DNA from: Candidatus Binatia bacterium
GTDB taxonomy: Bacteria; Desulfobacterota; Binatia; UBA12015
Length of the DNA: 46,837 bases
NCBI GenBank assembly: GCA_029243485.1
Contig: JAQWRY010000025.1
Location: 1-46,837 of the forward strand
Direction of reading: 5' to 3'
This document shows, piece by piece, positions 27,370 through 37,296 of this stretch. A model generated the notes under the pieces. That model did not search any database. It had not been told where the DNA came from and worked only from the letters and a program-made list of their open reading frames with translations. The position numbers and the translations under genes were made by a program. Each line of letters begins with the position of its first letter. Positions within the stretch are counted from its first letter, which is position 1.

Positions 27370-28740
27370 CTACGAGGCGCCTTCGCTCTCGCGGATCGCA
27401 TCCGCGATCCCCTCGGCGTGAGAGCGCACCTCGCCCTCGTGTTCTCCCTCGACCATGACGCGGATGAGGGGCTCCGTGCCGGAGGCCCGAACCAGCACGC
27501 GGCCGCGATCCCCGAGACCGCCCTCGACCTCCTGGATCGCACCGGCGACCTTCGCGTCGGCCGTGACGTCCCGGCGCTCGCGCACGCGCACGTTCACGAG
27601 AACCTGCGGGTAGCGCGTCATCGCTTTCGCGAGTTCCGACAGGGGCCGCTGCGCGCCGACGAGGATCGACAGGATCCCGAGTGACGTGATCAGTCCGTCC
27701 CCAGTCGTATTGTGATCGAGGAAGATGATGTGGCCGGACTGCTCTCCGCCGATGTTGGCGTTGCGCCTGCGCATCTCCTCGACGACGTAACGATCACCGA
27801 CGGGAGTGCGGACGAGCGAAACACCCATCTCACGCAAGGCGACCTCGAGGCCGAGGTTTGACATGACCGTGGCGACCACGGCGCCGTTCTTCAGCGTCCC
27901 ATTCTGCGACATCTGGTGGGCGGCGATCGCGAGAACCTGATCGCCATCGACCAATTGCCCCTTTTCGTCGACGAGTAGACACCGGTCGGCGTCTCCGTCG
28001 AGCGCGAGCCCGACGTCGGCCCCGACCTCGAGTACGCGCTTCTGCAGCGCCTCGGGGTGCATTGCACCGCAATGGTCGTTGATGTTCTCACCATCGGGTT
28101 CGCAACCGATCGTCCAAACCTCCGCACCGAGTTCTTCCAGAACCTCGGGCGCGACCTTGTAGCCGGCGCCGTTCGCCGCATCCACGACGATCTTCAGCCC
28201 GTCGAGCGTTCGATCGCGCGGGAACGTAGTCTTCGCGAAAACGTTGTAGCGGCCGAGAGCGTCGTCGATCCGGAAGGCCTTACCAACGTCGCCGGCGGTC
28301 GGCCGGAGGTGATCGATCGATCCGGCAAAGACCAGGTCCTCGATCTCGGCCTCGACCGCGTCGGGCAACTTGAATCCGTCGCGAGCGAAGAACTTGATGC
28401 CATTGTCCTGAAAGGCATTGTGCGAGGCGGAGATCACCACGCCCGCATCGGCGCGCAGGCTGCGAGTGAGGAACGCAATTCCGGGCGTCGGCATCGGGCC
28501 GACGAGAAGGACATCCACGCCCATCGAGCAGATTCCGGAGGCCATGGCGGTCTCCAACATGTAGCCCGAAACTCGGGTATCCTTACCGATGAGGATCTTG
28601 TGCCGCCTCGGGCTCTCGCGGAACACGTGCGCCACGGCCCGACCCAGTCGCAGAGCGACCTCGGAGGTCATCGGGTCGGCATTCGCCACACCCCGAACTC
28701 CATCGGTACCGAACAGCTTTCTTTTCGTCGTTTCGCTCAC
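27370..28740 (-). CDS. glmM: Phosphoglucosamine mutase
   Basis: GlmM converts glucosamine-6-phosphate to glucosamine-1-phosphate for UDP-GlcNAc, and so for peptidoglycan and LPS. The N-terminus [15 protein letters not shown] is standard. The phosphoserine loop is VVISASHN with the catalytic Ser at about 106, the metal loop is DGDADR, the sugar loop GGEQSGH and the phosphate site [11 protein letters not shown]. It starts with GTG overlapping the cdaR stop (GTGA). In other bacteria GlmM is encoded with CdaA/CdaR and can modulate c-di-AMP synthesis, and the order here is the same. Confidence 0.97.
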   Translation of the reverse strand: MSETTKRKLFGTDGVRGVANADPMTSEVALRLGRAVAHVFRESPRRHKILIGKDTRVSGYMLETAMASGICSMGVDVLLVGPMPTPGIAFLTRSLRADAGVVISASHNAFQDNGIKFFARDGFKLPDAVEAEIEDLVFAGSIDHLRPTAGDVGKAFRIDDALGRYNVFAKTTFPRDRTLDGLKIVVDAANGAGYKVAPEVLEELGAEVWTIGCEPDGENINDHCGAMHPEALQKRVLEVGADVGLALDGDADRCLLVDEKGQLVDGDQVLAIAAHQMSQNGTLKNGAVVATVMSNLGLEVALREMGVSLVRTPVGDRYVVEEMRRRNANIGGEQSGHIIFLDHNTTGDGLITSLGILSILVGAQRPLSELAKAMTRYPQVLVNVRVRERRDVTADAKVAGAIQEVEGGLGDRGRVLVRASGTEPLIRVMVEGEHEGEVRSHAEGIADAIRESEGAS

Positions 28741-29765
28741 TGGTTCTCCTCGGGCGCAGGCAGGGGTAGCGCGGGCATCAGTGGCCCCACCAGTTCTCTA
28801 TCGGCCTCTTGGGCCTCGGGCTGCAGCGTCACCGTCGGGGGCTCGAGTCGTAAGACCTCGTAGCCCGGCGGCAGCGTGACCAGGGGACGCACCTCTACCG
28901 CCGCCCGTCCTGCCAGCGCCGCCGTATCGACGTACGCGGCCCCGGGCGCCAACTCCAGGGAGCCTATCTCCACCGCCGGCCCGCGAACGACGATCCGGAC
29001 CCGGTCCGGCTCTGCGACCCAGTGCCCCTCGGACCCCTGAATCTCGAGCGCCACGTTGTCGAACGTCCTCTCGGAGAGCTCGCGTTCGACCACGATCTGG
29101 ACCGCGATCGTCGGCTGCCGGAGCTGCACCAGGCCACCGGGCCCGAGCAGGTCCAACGTCCGTTCGTTCACACCCGGCTGTAGCGTTGCGAGGTCGAGCG
29201 CCTGAGTCTCGACCTCGGTCACCGCCGCGACTCGACCCCTCGGACCTGTCACACCGACCTCAGACGGGAGGAGCTGCTCCTCGACGACCTTGAGGCCCGG
29301 CTCCATCTCGCCGCGGGAGTCGAGACGGATGGGTAGCTTCCGGCGAACCAGCCGGTCGATCGAGAGACTCACGCGCGATGGCGTGACGCGGTTCACCTCG
29401 ACGCTTCTCGGCAGCGCGAAGTCCTTCGCGTTGAGCGTGTACGTCGCGACGCCCGGCTGCACGCCGGCCAGGTCCAGAGACGTCTGCAGGCTCTGCGCGT
29501 CGATGCTCGACAGCATCAGCCCCGAACCGCTGACGCGGACTTCGATGTAGTCCGGCGCCGTGCTCGTGATCACCATCCCCGCGGGGACATGGATCAGATC
29601 GAGACGGACACGAAGCGTTCGCTCACTCGTGCGCGCGCCGGCGTTCACGAAGAACCAGAGGCCCGAAGCCAAGAGGAACGCAAGCAACCACGTTCCCAGA
29701 TCGGCCCAGGAGGGGCGCAGGAACGTCTGGAGAATCCCGCGAGGGGCTCGTCCCGTCGGCTTCAC
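28737..29765 (-). CDS. cdaR: YbbR-domain membrane protein (CdaR-like)
   Basis: This is the probable membrane partner of the diadenylate cyclase. A transmembrane helix near the N-terminus ([20 protein letters not shown]) is followed by ~300 residues of tandem YbbR beta repeats in the periplasm, with phrases such as [19 protein letters not shown] and [16 protein letters not shown]. There is no catalytic motif. The GTG start overlaps cdaA by four bases (GTGA), and glmM follows the same way. The symbol is by analogy with Bacillus/Listeria CdaR; its effect on the cyclase here is inference. Confidence 0.88.
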   Translation of the reverse strand: MKPTGRAPRGILQTFLRPSWADLGTWLLAFLLASGLWFFVNAGARTSERTLRVRLDLIHVPAGMVITSTAPDYIEVRVSGSGLMLSSIDAQSLQTSLDLAGVQPGVATYTLNAKDFALPRSVEVNRVTPSRVSLSIDRLVRRKLPIRLDSRGEMEPGLKVVEEQLLPSEVGVTGPRGRVAAVTEVETQALDLATLQPGVNERTLDLLGPGGLVQLRQPTIAVQIVVERELSERTFDNVALEIQGSEGHWVAEPDRVRIVVRGPAVEIGSLELAPGAAYVDTAALAGRAAVEVRPLVTLPPGYEVLRLEPPTVTLQPEAQEADRELVGPLMPALPLPAPEENQ

Positions 29766-30511
29766 GGCAACGCCAACTGCGCCAACGTCGTCCGGAGACT
29801 GCCAGCGTCCATGTCGCGGGTGATTCGCCCCTCTCGCACGAGCGAGATCTGACCCTCTTCTTCGGAGACCACGATGACCGCCGCGTCGGTCTCCTCGGTC
29901 AGGCCGATTGCGGCGCGATGTCGTGAGCCGAGAGACCGGCTGACGACCGCGCTGGTCGTCAGCGGCAGGAAGCAGCCGGCCGATGTGATGCGCCCCCGGC
30001 GAACCACGACCGCGCCGTCATGGATCGGCGACGAGGGCAGGAAGATCGAGACGAGCAGCTCGCGGCTGACCCGCGCGTCGAGCGGCGTGCCGGCCTCCAG
30101 GTACTCGCTGAGACCGACCTCGCGCTCGAAGGCAATGATGGCACCGACGCGTTTTGTCGCGAGAAGAACGGCCGCGCGCGCGACCTCTTCGATCATCTCG
30201 TTGCGGCGTTGGCGATCCCCACCGAACAGGGTTCCGCGACCGACCCGCGTGAGCGCTCGCCGGATGTCGCTCTGAAACAGGATGACTATGACCAGCAAAA
30301 TCGACGAGAGGAAATTGCTGAGAATCCACGAGAGTGTGTACAGCTCGAAGTACTGCGACGCGGAGAACAGGGCCGCGACCATGAGCATGCCGATCAACAT
30401 CTGCACGGCGCGCGTGCCGCGGATCTGGTTGATCAGCCAGTAAATCAGACTCGTGATGATGAGGATGTCCGCGAGGTCCGCGAGTCGGACGTTGTCGAAC
30501 AGCCCCTCCAT
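29762..30511 (-). CDS. cdaA: Diadenylate cyclase CdaA (c-di-AMP synthase)
   Basis: CdaA makes c-di-AMP from two ATP at the membrane. The protein has three N-terminal transmembrane helices (within residues ~12-80; e.g. ILLVIVILFQ) and a DAC (DisA_N) domain. The catalytic DGA is at 165-167 (SPIHDGAVVV) and RHR at 197-199 (LGSRHRAAIG), so it should be active. Length 249. It lies three bases after folP and four bases into cdaR. Targets of the messenger in this organism (potassium or osmolyte transport in others) are not seen in the window. Confidence 0.95.
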   Translation of the reverse strand: MEGLFDNVRLADLADILIITSLIYWLINQIRGTRAVQMLIGMLMVAALFSASQYFELYTLSWILSNFLSSILLVIVILFQSDIRRALTRVGRGTLFGGDRQRRNEMIEEVARAAVLLATKRVGAIIAFEREVGLSEYLEAGTPLDARVSRELLVSIFLPSSPIHDGAVVVRRGRITSAGCFLPLTTSAVVSRSLGSRHRAAIGLTEETDAAVIVVSEEEGQISLVREGRITRDMDAGSLRTTLAQLALP

Positions 30512-30514
30512 CGC

Positions 30515-31378
30515 TCAGGCCTGCTCGCCTTCCAGAAGGGCGAGTGCCCGTCGGGTCGGACCGACGTCGTGCGCCCGGACCAGCACCGCCCCACGCTCTG
30601 CGGCGAGGACCGCCGCGGCGAGCGATGCCTCGAGGCGGTCGTCCGATGTCGTCTCGCCGAGGCCCGCACGGCGCATGGGAGCAGCCAGAAAGCTCTTGCG
30701 CGACAACCCGATCACGACCGGAAGACCGAGCACTGCGAGACCGCCCAGGCCGAAGAGCAGCTCGCGGCTCGCCGCCGCGCCCTTGCCGAACCCGATTCCG
30801 GGATCGATCCAGATGCGAGATTCGTCGACCCCGGCCGCTCTAAACGTGGCAACCCGTTCGGCGAGCTCCGCCGTCACCTCCTGGACGACGTCGTCGTAGC
30901 CCGGTGCATCCCGCATCGTCGCCGGGGTTCCGCGGATGTGACCGATGATGATGGTCGCACCGGAGTCCGCGATCGCGTGGGGCATGTCGTCGTCGAGCAG
31001 GCCGCCGCTCACGTCGTTTACTATCGTCGCTCCGGCCAAAGTGGCTGCACGCGCGACCGACGCCTTGTAGGTGTCGACCGAGACGGGCAGGTTCGCGTGC
31101 GCGCACCGCGCGGCTTCGATTACCGGAAGGACCCGAGCCAGTTCTTCTGCGGCCGGCACCTCGCAGGCCCCGGGGCGCGTCGACTCACCGCCAACATCGA
31201 GAACATCCGCCCCCTCGGCGACCATCGTGCGAATATGATCGGCCGCCGACTCCGGGCCGGGAGCCCGGCTGGCGGGATGAAATGAGTCCGGCGTGACGTT
31301 CACCACACCCATCACGCCGATGCGCCGCCCCGAAGCCTGCCAGGGCAGATCACCTTTGGGCACAGCCGCAAGCGTCAC
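30515..31378 (-). CDS. folP: Dihydropteroate synthase
   Basis: FolP joins para-aminobenzoate to dihydropterin pyrophosphate in folate synthesis and is the target of sulfonamides. The TIM-barrel motifs are all visible: MGVVNVTPDSF, VLDVGGESTRPGA, VSVDTYK, IVNDVSGG, RIWIDPGIGFGK, IGLSRKSFL and RAHDV. I chose the GTG at 31378 (287 residues, just after the ftsH stop); the frame is open further upstream, where an ATG at 31456 would overlap ftsH by 38 bases. The start is therefore uncertain by up to 26 codons. Confidence 0.93.
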   Translation of the reverse strand: MTLAAVPKGDLPWQASGRRIGVMGVVNVTPDSFHPASRAPGPESAADHIRTMVAEGADVLDVGGESTRPGACEVPAAEELARVLPVIEAARCAHANLPVSVDTYKASVARAATLAGATIVNDVSGGLLDDDMPHAIADSGATIIIGHIRGTPATMRDAPGYDDVVQEVTAELAERVATFRAAGVDESRIWIDPGIGFGKGAAASRELLFGLGGLAVLGLPVVIGLSRKSFLAAPMRRAGLGETTSDDRLEASLAAAVLAAERGAVLVRAHDVGPTRRALALLEGEQA

Positions 31379-31418
31379 GCGCGAGGGCGTGCTGAATTCG
31401 CGTCGAGAAGACGACGGT

Positions 31419-33260
31419 TCAGGCCGTGGCCGGAACCGGGTCGCCGCCATCCCCATCTCGGTACGTGTCGACCAGCTCGTCGATCTCCGCCGTATCGAGA
31501 ACCTCGCGTTCGAGAAGAGCCTTCGCGATGGCATGCAGCACCTTCACGTTGGTAGTCAGCAAATCCTTCGCGCGCTCGTAGCCACGCTGGATCAGGCCTC
31601 GGATCTCTACGTCGATCTCGTTCGCGGTCCCCTCGGAGTAGCCGGGCGTCTGATTGAAATCCCGCCCGAGGAACACGTTTTCGTCGCTGCTGCCGAATGT
31701 GATGGGCCCGAGCTTCTCGCTCATGCCCCACTCGCAGACCATCTTGCGCGCGAGTTCCGTCGCACGCTCGAGGTCGTTCCCCGCGCCGGTCGTGACCTGA
31801 CCGAGAACGATCTCTTCTGCCGCGCGCCCGCCGAAGAAGATCGCAAGATTATCTTCGAGACGATCCTTGCTCGCCGTGTGGCGGTCATCGGACGGAACCT
31901 GCTGCGTGAGGCCGAGGGCCATGCCCCGGGGGATGATCGTGACCTTATGCACCGGATCCGCACCCGGAAGGAGCTTCGCCACGAGTGCGTGACCGGCCTC
32001 GTGGTAGGCCGTGTTCCGCTTCTCCTCGTCGCTGATGATCATCGAGCGACGCTCGGACCCCATCATGACTTTGTCTTTGGCCAGCTCGAAGTCTTGGTGC
32101 TCGACCTTCTCTTTGTTCATGCGAGCAGCGAGCAGCGCGGCCTCGTTCACGAGATTCTCAAGATCAGCGCCCGAGAACCCCGGAGTGCTACGCGCGAGGA
32201 TCTCGACCAAGACGTCGTCCGACAGAGGCACACGACGCATGTGGACGTTGAGAATCCCTTCGCGGCCCTTCACATCGGGACGCGGCACGATGACTCGACG
32301 GTCGAAGCGTCCGGGACGCAGAAGAGCCGGGTCGAGGACATCGGGGCGGTTCGTCGCTGCGATGAGGATGACGCCTTCGTTCGATTCGAACCCGTCCATC
32401 TCGACCAGCAGCTGGTTCAGAGTCTGCTCACGCTCGTCGTGACCACCGCCGAGTCCGGCACCGCGGTGCCGCCCCACGGCGTCGATCTCATCGATGAAGA
32501 TCAGACAGGGAGCGTTCTTCTTTCCTTGGATGAAGAGATCGCGGACGCGGGAAGCGCCCACGCCGACGAACATCTCGACGAAGTCCGAGCCGGAGATCGA
32601 GTAGAACGGAACCCCGGCCTCGCCCGCGATGGCGCGCGCGAGAAGCGTCTTTCCGGTTCCGGGCGGCCCGACGAGAAGCACCCCCTTGGGAATGCGACCA
32701 CCAAGCTTCGTGAACCTCTTGGGATCCTTCAGAAAAGCGATGATCTCTTCGAGCTCTTCTTTGGCTTCCTGCACGCCCGCGACGTCGGCGAAGGTATGCT
32801 TGTCCTGCGATTCGGAGAGGAGCCGCGCGCGACTCTTTCCAAACGACATCGCCTTGCCGCCTCCGGCCTGCATCTGGCGCATGAAGAAGATCCAGACGCC
32901 GATCAAGAGCAGCATCGGGAACCACTGCACGAGCAGAATCACGTACCAGGGGTCGCCATCCTCGGGCTTCGCCTGGATCTGAACGTTCTTGTCACGCAGC
33001 CGGGTGACGAGCTCGCTGTCGCCGGGGTCGTAGGTGCTGAAGCGCTCCCCATTCTGGAAGCGACCACGGATCACCTTGCCCTGGATGACGACCTCCGCAA
33101 TCCGGCCCTCATCGAGCGCGGCGGAGAAATCGCTGTAGTCCCGTTCGGGATCTCTCACCTGCTGCTTGCTGAAAATCTGGAACAGCAACAAGAAGAGCAG
33201 CCCCAACACGAGCCACAACGCCAAATTACGTGAGAACTGATTCAATCCCGACTTACCCAA
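31419..33260 (-). CDS. ftsH: ATP-dependent zinc metalloprotease FtsH
   Basis: FtsH is the membrane-bound hexameric AAA+ protease that removes damaged membrane proteins and some regulators. There are two transmembrane helices (residues ~12-31 and ~106-126) flanking a small periplasmic domain. In the AAA+ domain, Walker A is GPPGTGKT (198-205), Walker B IFIDEIDA and the second region of homology [20 protein letters not shown]. The zinc site is HEAGH (420-424). The start is a TTG at 33260 overlapping tilS by eight bases; an in-frame TTG at 33245 is also possible. Length 613, typical. Confidence 0.97.
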   Translation of the reverse strand: MGKSGLNQFSRNLALWLVLGLLFLLLFQIFSKQQVRDPERDYSDFSAALDEGRIAEVVIQGKVIRGRFQNGERFSTYDPGDSELVTRLRDKNVQIQAKPEDGDPWYVILLVQWFPMLLLIGVWIFFMRQMQAGGGKAMSFGKSRARLLSESQDKHTFADVAGVQEAKEELEEIIAFLKDPKRFTKLGGRIPKGVLLVGPPGTGKTLLARAIAGEAGVPFYSISGSDFVEMFVGVGASRVRDLFIQGKKNAPCLIFIDEIDAVGRHRGAGLGGGHDEREQTLNQLLVEMDGFESNEGVILIAATNRPDVLDPALLRPGRFDRRVIVPRPDVKGREGILNVHMRRVPLSDDVLVEILARSTPGFSGADLENLVNEAALLAARMNKEKVEHQDFELAKDKVMMGSERRSMIISDEEKRNTAYHEAGHALVAKLLPGADPVHKVTIIPRGMALGLTQQVPSDDRHTASKDRLEDNLAIFFGGRAAEEIVLGQVTTGAGNDLERATELARKMVCEWGMSEKLGPITFGSSDENVFLGRDFNQTPGYSEGTANEIDVEIRGLIQRGYERAKDLLTTNVKVLHAIAKALLEREVLDTAEIDELVDTYRDGDGGDPVPATA

Positions 33261-34671
33261 ATTCCACCCGAAACTCTTGTGTTTCTAGCACGCTGCCCAA
33301 ATGGCGGCAATTGATTCGCTCGGCACGAAGCCGCATCCGCCTCGTTGTACTCGGGCCCGGCAGCACGGTGCTATCGATCGCGACGCCAGGCACCCACACT
33401 ATATCGGCACCTCTCGTAACAACCGCAAGCCGAGACCGCTCGGCCCGGGGAATTCGCTTATCGATGAACAGGTCCGAGAGCTTCCTGCGGCCGGCCCGGA
33501 GCCGGATCCGGTCGCCCGGGCGGACCGTACGGACCGTCAGGGCCCCCTCCACCCGGGCCGCATCCACCACCACCTCGGCGGGCGGGGTCCCACTGCCTGC
33601 GGCCGCCGGGAGGGCCTCCGCAGAGAGCCGCCAGCCGGATTCCAGTTCCACGGCCCCCGGCGTCCCCCACGGGCGATCCTCGCGAGCCGCCGGGTGAACG
33701 GCCCCCGCCGGGCCGCATCGAAGCCGGTCGTAGCGGCGCTCCACCCGGTACCCGTGCAGATCGGTTCCGTCCGACGGGCCGCCGCCCCGCGCGATGCGAA
33801 CGACGGCCCCGACCTGCGCCCGGGTTGGCCTCGCCCCACGCCTGGAAAGCCAAGAGTGCACAAGGCGGCCCGCACCCGCACCGGCCGACACCACCGCCGC
33901 CACGGCAAGGTCCCCTTCGCTTTGCCGGTCGAGGACCTCTGCGATCCAGAGATCGGCCAGCCTGGACTCGACGCGAAGGTCTCCCGCGAGGAGTGCAAGC
34001 CGTTCCGACATGTCGACGCCTAGTTCGCCCGAGAGAGCGGGGAGGACGTCGTGCCGGATCCGGTTGCGTGTGAATCTCGGGTCGAGGTTCGACGCGTCCT
34101 CGACCCACGTCCCCCCGACATCACGCAGGTACTGGACACACTCCGCGCGGCGGCGCTTCAGCAAAGGCCGGATTACACCATCTTCCCGCCGCATCTCCAT
34201 CGCCGCGATCGACCGGGCACCGCCGCCACGCGCCAGCCGGTGCAGGACCGTCTCCGCCTGATCGTCGAGAGTGTGGCCGACGGCGACCGCCTGTGCCCCG
34301 CTCGCCTCCGCGATCCGAGCGAAGAAGCGAGCCCGGGCATCGCGCGCGCGCGCCTCCAGGTTGGACGAGGAAGACGACCCGAGGCCGTCGGCCCTTTCCT
34401 GGTGCGACGGCAGCCCCCATTCCTGCGCACACGACGCCACGAAGGCGGCGTCACGATCGGAGTCTTCGCCGCGAAGACCGTGGTCGAGGTGCGCCACATG
34501 AATCTCGAGCGGAAACCGGTGGCGCGTTCCAAGCGCGCGGAGCACGGTCAGGAGCGAGATCGAATCGGCCCCACCGGACACGCCCACCACGACGACCTCG
34601 CCCGCATGGAGCAGGTCCCCCTCGACGAGGTCTCGGAGCACCTCCGCCTCGAACCGGTATCCGGGATCCAC
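33253..34671 (-). CDS. tilS: tRNA(Ile)-lysidine synthetase TilS
   Basis: TilS turns C34 of tRNA-Ile(CAU) into lysidine, changing its identity from Met to Ile; it is essential in most bacteria. The PP-loop is [12 protein letters not shown] (residues ~30-41), followed by [10 protein letters not shown] and [18 protein letters not shown] of the N-type ATPase, and [10 protein letters not shown]. The C-terminal domain (~360-450) is the substrate-binding region. It starts with GTG at 34671. A tRNA with a CAT anticodon lies 25 bases upstream on the same strand. Confidence 0.95.
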   Translation of the reverse strand: MDPGYRFEAEVLRDLVEGDLLHAGEVVVVGVSGGADSISLLTVLRALGTRHRFPLEIHVAHLDHGLRGEDSDRDAAFVASCAQEWGLPSHQERADGLGSSSSSNLEARARDARARFFARIAEASGAQAVAVGHTLDDQAETVLHRLARGGGARSIAAMEMRREDGVIRPLLKRRRAECVQYLRDVGGTWVEDASNLDPRFTRNRIRHDVLPALSGELGVDMSERLALLAGDLRVESRLADLWIAEVLDRQSEGDLAVAAVVSAGAGAGRLVHSWLSRRGARPTRAQVGAVVRIARGGGPSDGTDLHGYRVERRYDRLRCGPAGAVHPAAREDRPWGTPGAVELESGWRLSAEALPAAAGSGTPPAEVVVDAARVEGALTVRTVRPGDRIRLRAGRRKLSDLFIDKRIPRAERSRLAVVTRGADIVWVPGVAIDSTVLPGPSTTRRMRLRAERINCRHLGSVLETQEFRVEFG

Positions 34672-34696
34672 GGGCGAAGCTTAGCACGACGGGGAA

Positions 34697-34769
34697 TGGC
34701 GACGGGCGGAATTGAACCGCCGACTCAGGGATTATGAGACCCTCGCTCTACCAACTGAGCTACGTCGCC
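34697..34769 (-). tRNA. tRNA with CAT anticodon (probably elongator tRNA-Met)
   Basis: This 73-base tRNA has acceptor stem GGCGACG/CGTCGCC with discriminator A, D-arm AGCTCAGTTGGTAGAGC, anticodon stem AGGGT/TCCCT around loop CTCATAA (a U-U pair at 31-39) and T-arm GGCGGTTCAATTCCGCC. CCA is not encoded. It lacks the mismatched acceptor end of initiator tRNA. Elongator Met and Ile2 (the lysidine substrate of the neighbouring tilS) cannot be separated with certainty by eye; Met is favoured. Confidence 0.9.
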
Positions 34770-34832
34770 CCCGGTTTTCCAGCGAAGCGCCTCGTTAACA
34801 ACGCACCGGCAGATTGTCGACTGGAACCGGGG

Positions 34833-35561
34833 CTACCGGGTGCACCCGAGTTCGGCCGAAACCTCCCTAACCGAGACGTCCGGCGAGCCGCGCTTCACCT
34901 GGTGCAGGAGCTCCCCTGTCAAATCCAGAGCCGAGAGCCTCCCCCCGTAGACACATCCCGTATCCATGCCGACCCGGCGGGCCGGCGAGAAGTGGACGTC
35001 CCGCTGTGGGGTATGCCCGAACATGACCGTCTCCGGGAAGGCGTGCTCCGCCGCGAAGAACTCCTCGCGGATCCAGAGCAGGTCGTCGGCGTGCTGATCC
35101 GCCAGAGCGACGCCCGGGCGGACCCCCGCGTGGACAAACGCCCACGGACCCTCGGTATGGGAGAGCACCAGCGCCTCGCGGAAGAACGCGATGTGATCCT
35201 CGGACATCCGCAAGCGCATGTCCTCGGCGAGATCGCCGCGGGCATCCGGGTCGACGCCGTAGCTCATCAGAGTCGCAGCGCCTCCCGCCCGCACGAAGAT
35301 CCCGCCGTGCGTGCCGCCGAAGCCGAGAAAGTCCAGCAGCATCTCCTCGTGGTTTCCTCGCAGGAACACCGTACGCGGGAGGGCGCGCTTCAGGTCGAGC
35401 ATCAGGTCGATCGTCTGCGCCGACGCATCCCCGCGGTCGATGTAGTCGCCGAGGAAGACGAGCCGGTCCGCCTCCGTCAGCGCGAGCGAATCGAGAAGTC
35501 GTCCGAGCTCCATCAGGCAGCCGTGAATGTCCCCGATGCACAGGACCCGACCTTCACTCAT
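34833..35561 (-). CDS. Calcineurin-like metallophosphatase (PrpE/PphA type)
   Basis: This phosphatase has two metals, with the motifs in order GDIHGC (residue ~10), GDYIDRG (~38), GNHEEML (~69), a histidine in VHAGVRPG (~142) and MFGHTPQRD (~180). Length 242 fits the bacterial protein Ser/Thr phosphatase subgroup, which includes PphA and diadenosine tetraphosphatase ApaH; the lack of a long ApaH tail favours the first. The substrate is unknown. The ATG at 35561 overlaps the meaB stop (ATGA), so the two are translated together. Confidence 0.9.
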   Translation of the reverse strand: MSEGRVLCIGDIHGCLMELGRLLDSLALTEADRLVFLGDYIDRGDASAQTIDLMLDLKRALPRTVFLRGNHEEMLLDFLGFGGTHGGIFVRAGGAATLMSYGVDPDARGDLAEDMRLRMSEDHIAFFREALVLSHTEGPWAFVHAGVRPGVALADQHADDLLWIREEFFAAEHAFPETVMFGHTPQRDVHFSPARRVGMDTGCVYGGRLSALDLTGELLHQVKRGSPDVSVREVSAELGCTR

Positions 35562-36538
35562 CCCTCATCCTCCTCGTCCGATACTCCGAGCACGCGAGCC
35601 AACGCACTCGGGTCCGCCAACGTTTCGAGAGCCGCGGAGTAAGGATCGGTATCTCCAGCCTTCAGGCGCTGCGCGGTCGCCGCAAGTGCTTCTGAGTCGA
35701 GCGCCCGCTCGAGGCGCAGCGAAAGCTCGTCGCGCAGGATCTCGAACCACTCCTGCAGCCGCCCCTCGGCGTCGTCCACGTGTGGCTGCTTTGCGCGCGC
35801 CTCCTCGTGCGCGTCGATGGCGGCCGCGAGCTCGTCCACGCCGGTCCCGTCCGTGCCTTGGGTGAGCAGCACGGGCACCTGCCAGTTCGCATCCGGGCGA
35901 AGTTGGAGCATGACCTCGAGCTCATTCTTCAGGCGCCGTGCACCATCGCGGTCGGCCTTGTTCACGACGAAGATGTTCGCAATCTCGAGCAGACCGGCCT
36001 TCATCACCTGAATGGTGTCGCCCGCTTCGGGCACGAGCACCACGAGCGTGGTCTGCGCGAGGCGCATGATGTCGAGTTCGGTCTGGCCCACGCCGACCGT
36101 CTCCACGAGGATGTCGTCGAATCCGAACGCATCAAGCAGGTGCACCACCTCCCGCGTCGCCCGCGCGAGTCCGCCGTGGCGACCGCGGGTGGAGAGACTC
36201 CGAATGAACACGCCCTCGTCGAGGAAGTGGTCCTGCATCCGAACCCGGTCGCCCAGGATGGCCCCGCCCGAGAAAGGGCTCGAGGGATCGACAGCCACGA
36301 CACCCACGCGCCGGCCCTGCTTGCGAAGCAGGCCGATGAGCTTGTCCGTGAGGGTCGACTTGCCGGCGCCCGGGGGGCCGGTGACACCGAGGACCCGGGC
36401 GCGACCACACTTCGGGTACAGCGCTCCCATGAGCCGCGGGACGTCCGGCGCGCGATTCTCGACGAGCGTCATGAGGCGCGCCAACGCGCGCCGATCACCC
36501 GAGGAGAAACGTTCGAGTGTGTTCTGCAGGTCGCTCAC
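35558..36538 (-). CDS. meaB: Methylmalonyl-CoA mutase-associated GTPase MeaB
   Basis: MeaB (ArgK family) is a G3E-type P-loop GTPase that loads and protects the B12-dependent methylmalonyl-CoA mutase. Motifs: Walker A GPPGAGKSTLTDKLIGLLRK, VAVDPSSPFSGGAILGDRVR, the metal-coordinating and switch region FVVNKADRDGARR, and ETVGVGQTELDIM. The GTG at 36538 has GGAG five bases upstream and gives 326 residues; an ATG at 36553 is an alternative. It overlaps the end of lipB by 44 bases. No mutase gene is in the window, so its partner must be elsewhere. Confidence 0.94.
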   Translation of the reverse strand: MSDLQNTLERFSSGDRRALARLMTLVENRAPDVPRLMGALYPKCGRARVLGVTGPPGAGKSTLTDKLIGLLRKQGRRVGVVAVDPSSPFSGGAILGDRVRMQDHFLDEGVFIRSLSTRGRHGGLARATREVVHLLDAFGFDDILVETVGVGQTELDIMRLAQTTLVVLVPEAGDTIQVMKAGLLEIANIFVVNKADRDGARRLKNELEVMLQLRPDANWQVPVLLTQGTDGTGVDELAAAIDAHEEARAKQPHVDDAEGRLQEWFEILRDELSLRLERALDSEALAATAQRLKAGDTDPYSAALETLADPSALARVLGVSDEEDEG

Positions 36539-37244
36539 CGTCGCTCCGCCCATCCTCACTAGAAACCGTATCATCGACCGGAAGCTCAGCCGGGTCGAGC
36601 GGTTTCGGAACCCATCGTTTTTCCGTCCGCACGGCAACGCCGCGGGCGACTCGTGCCGCCACCGCCTCGAGGTCCGGCATCGGCCCTCGGCGCAACGACG
36701 CGAGGCTCGTCACCTTGACGCCCACGAGCCCACAGGGTGCGATCCCGTCGAACCCGCGCTCCGCACGTTCATCCACGTTCAGCGCGAAGCCGTGCAGGGT
36801 CACTGCGCGCCGCACGCCCAGACCGATGGAAGCGAGCTTACGCGGCGCTTCGCCGTCCGACGTGCTCCACACCCCGGGGTAGCCCGCCCGGGGCATTGCT
36901 CCGATGCCCAGGCTCAGAGCGACATCACACAGCGCCTGCTCGACCGCGGAGACGAAGCTCCGCACACCACGACCGCGAGACGGCAGCTGGCACACCGGGT
37001 AGCCGATCAACTGCCCGGGACCGTGGTACGTGACGTCGCCGCCGCGATCCGTCCGCACTACAGGCCGGTCCGGACGCTCGACGCCTTCCGGCACCGAGGC
37101 GTTTCGGCCCACCGTCAGAACCGGGGGATGCTCGAGAAGGAGAAGCAGGTCGTCGATGCCGCCGCGCGCGCGCATCTCGGCAAGCCGCGTTTGCATGCGG
37201 CGAGCCGAGTCGTACTCGACGCGACCGAGAAAGCACCAACGCAT
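36495..37244 (-). CDS. lipB: Octanoyl-(acyl-carrier-protein):protein N-octanoyltransferase
   Basis: LipB moves octanoate from ACP to lipoyl domains, the first step of lipoate assembly. Motifs: HPPVLTVGRNA, RGGDVTYHGPGQLIGYP (substrate tunnel), GYPGVW, the lysine in RKLASIGLGVRR, and the catalytic cysteine in IAPCGLVGV. The ATG at 37244 gives 249 residues. The C-terminal ~30 residues extend beyond the usual end and overlap the meaB start by 44 bases on the same strand. No lipA is in view. Confidence 0.95.
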   Translation of the reverse strand: MRWCFLGRVEYDSARRMQTRLAEMRARGGIDDLLLLLEHPPVLTVGRNASVPEGVERPDRPVVRTDRGGDVTYHGPGQLIGYPVCQLPSRGRGVRSFVSAVEQALCDVALSLGIGAMPRAGYPGVWSTSDGEAPRKLASIGLGVRRAVTLHGFALNVDERAERGFDGIAPCGLVGVKVTSLASLRRGPMPDLEAVAARVARGVAVRTEKRWVPKPLDPAELPVDDTVSSEDGRSDGERPAEHTRTFLLG

Positions 37245-37296
37245 ATTCCCCACGTTGGCTGCGATACCCACCCGGTCCGGACCCCGCAAGAACCTT

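Noticed and set aside
31293-33233. 646-codon plus frame opposite ftsH
   Set aside because: ftsH is unambiguous on the minus strand; the plus frame is a codon-bias shadow rich in Asp/Glu/His/Arg.
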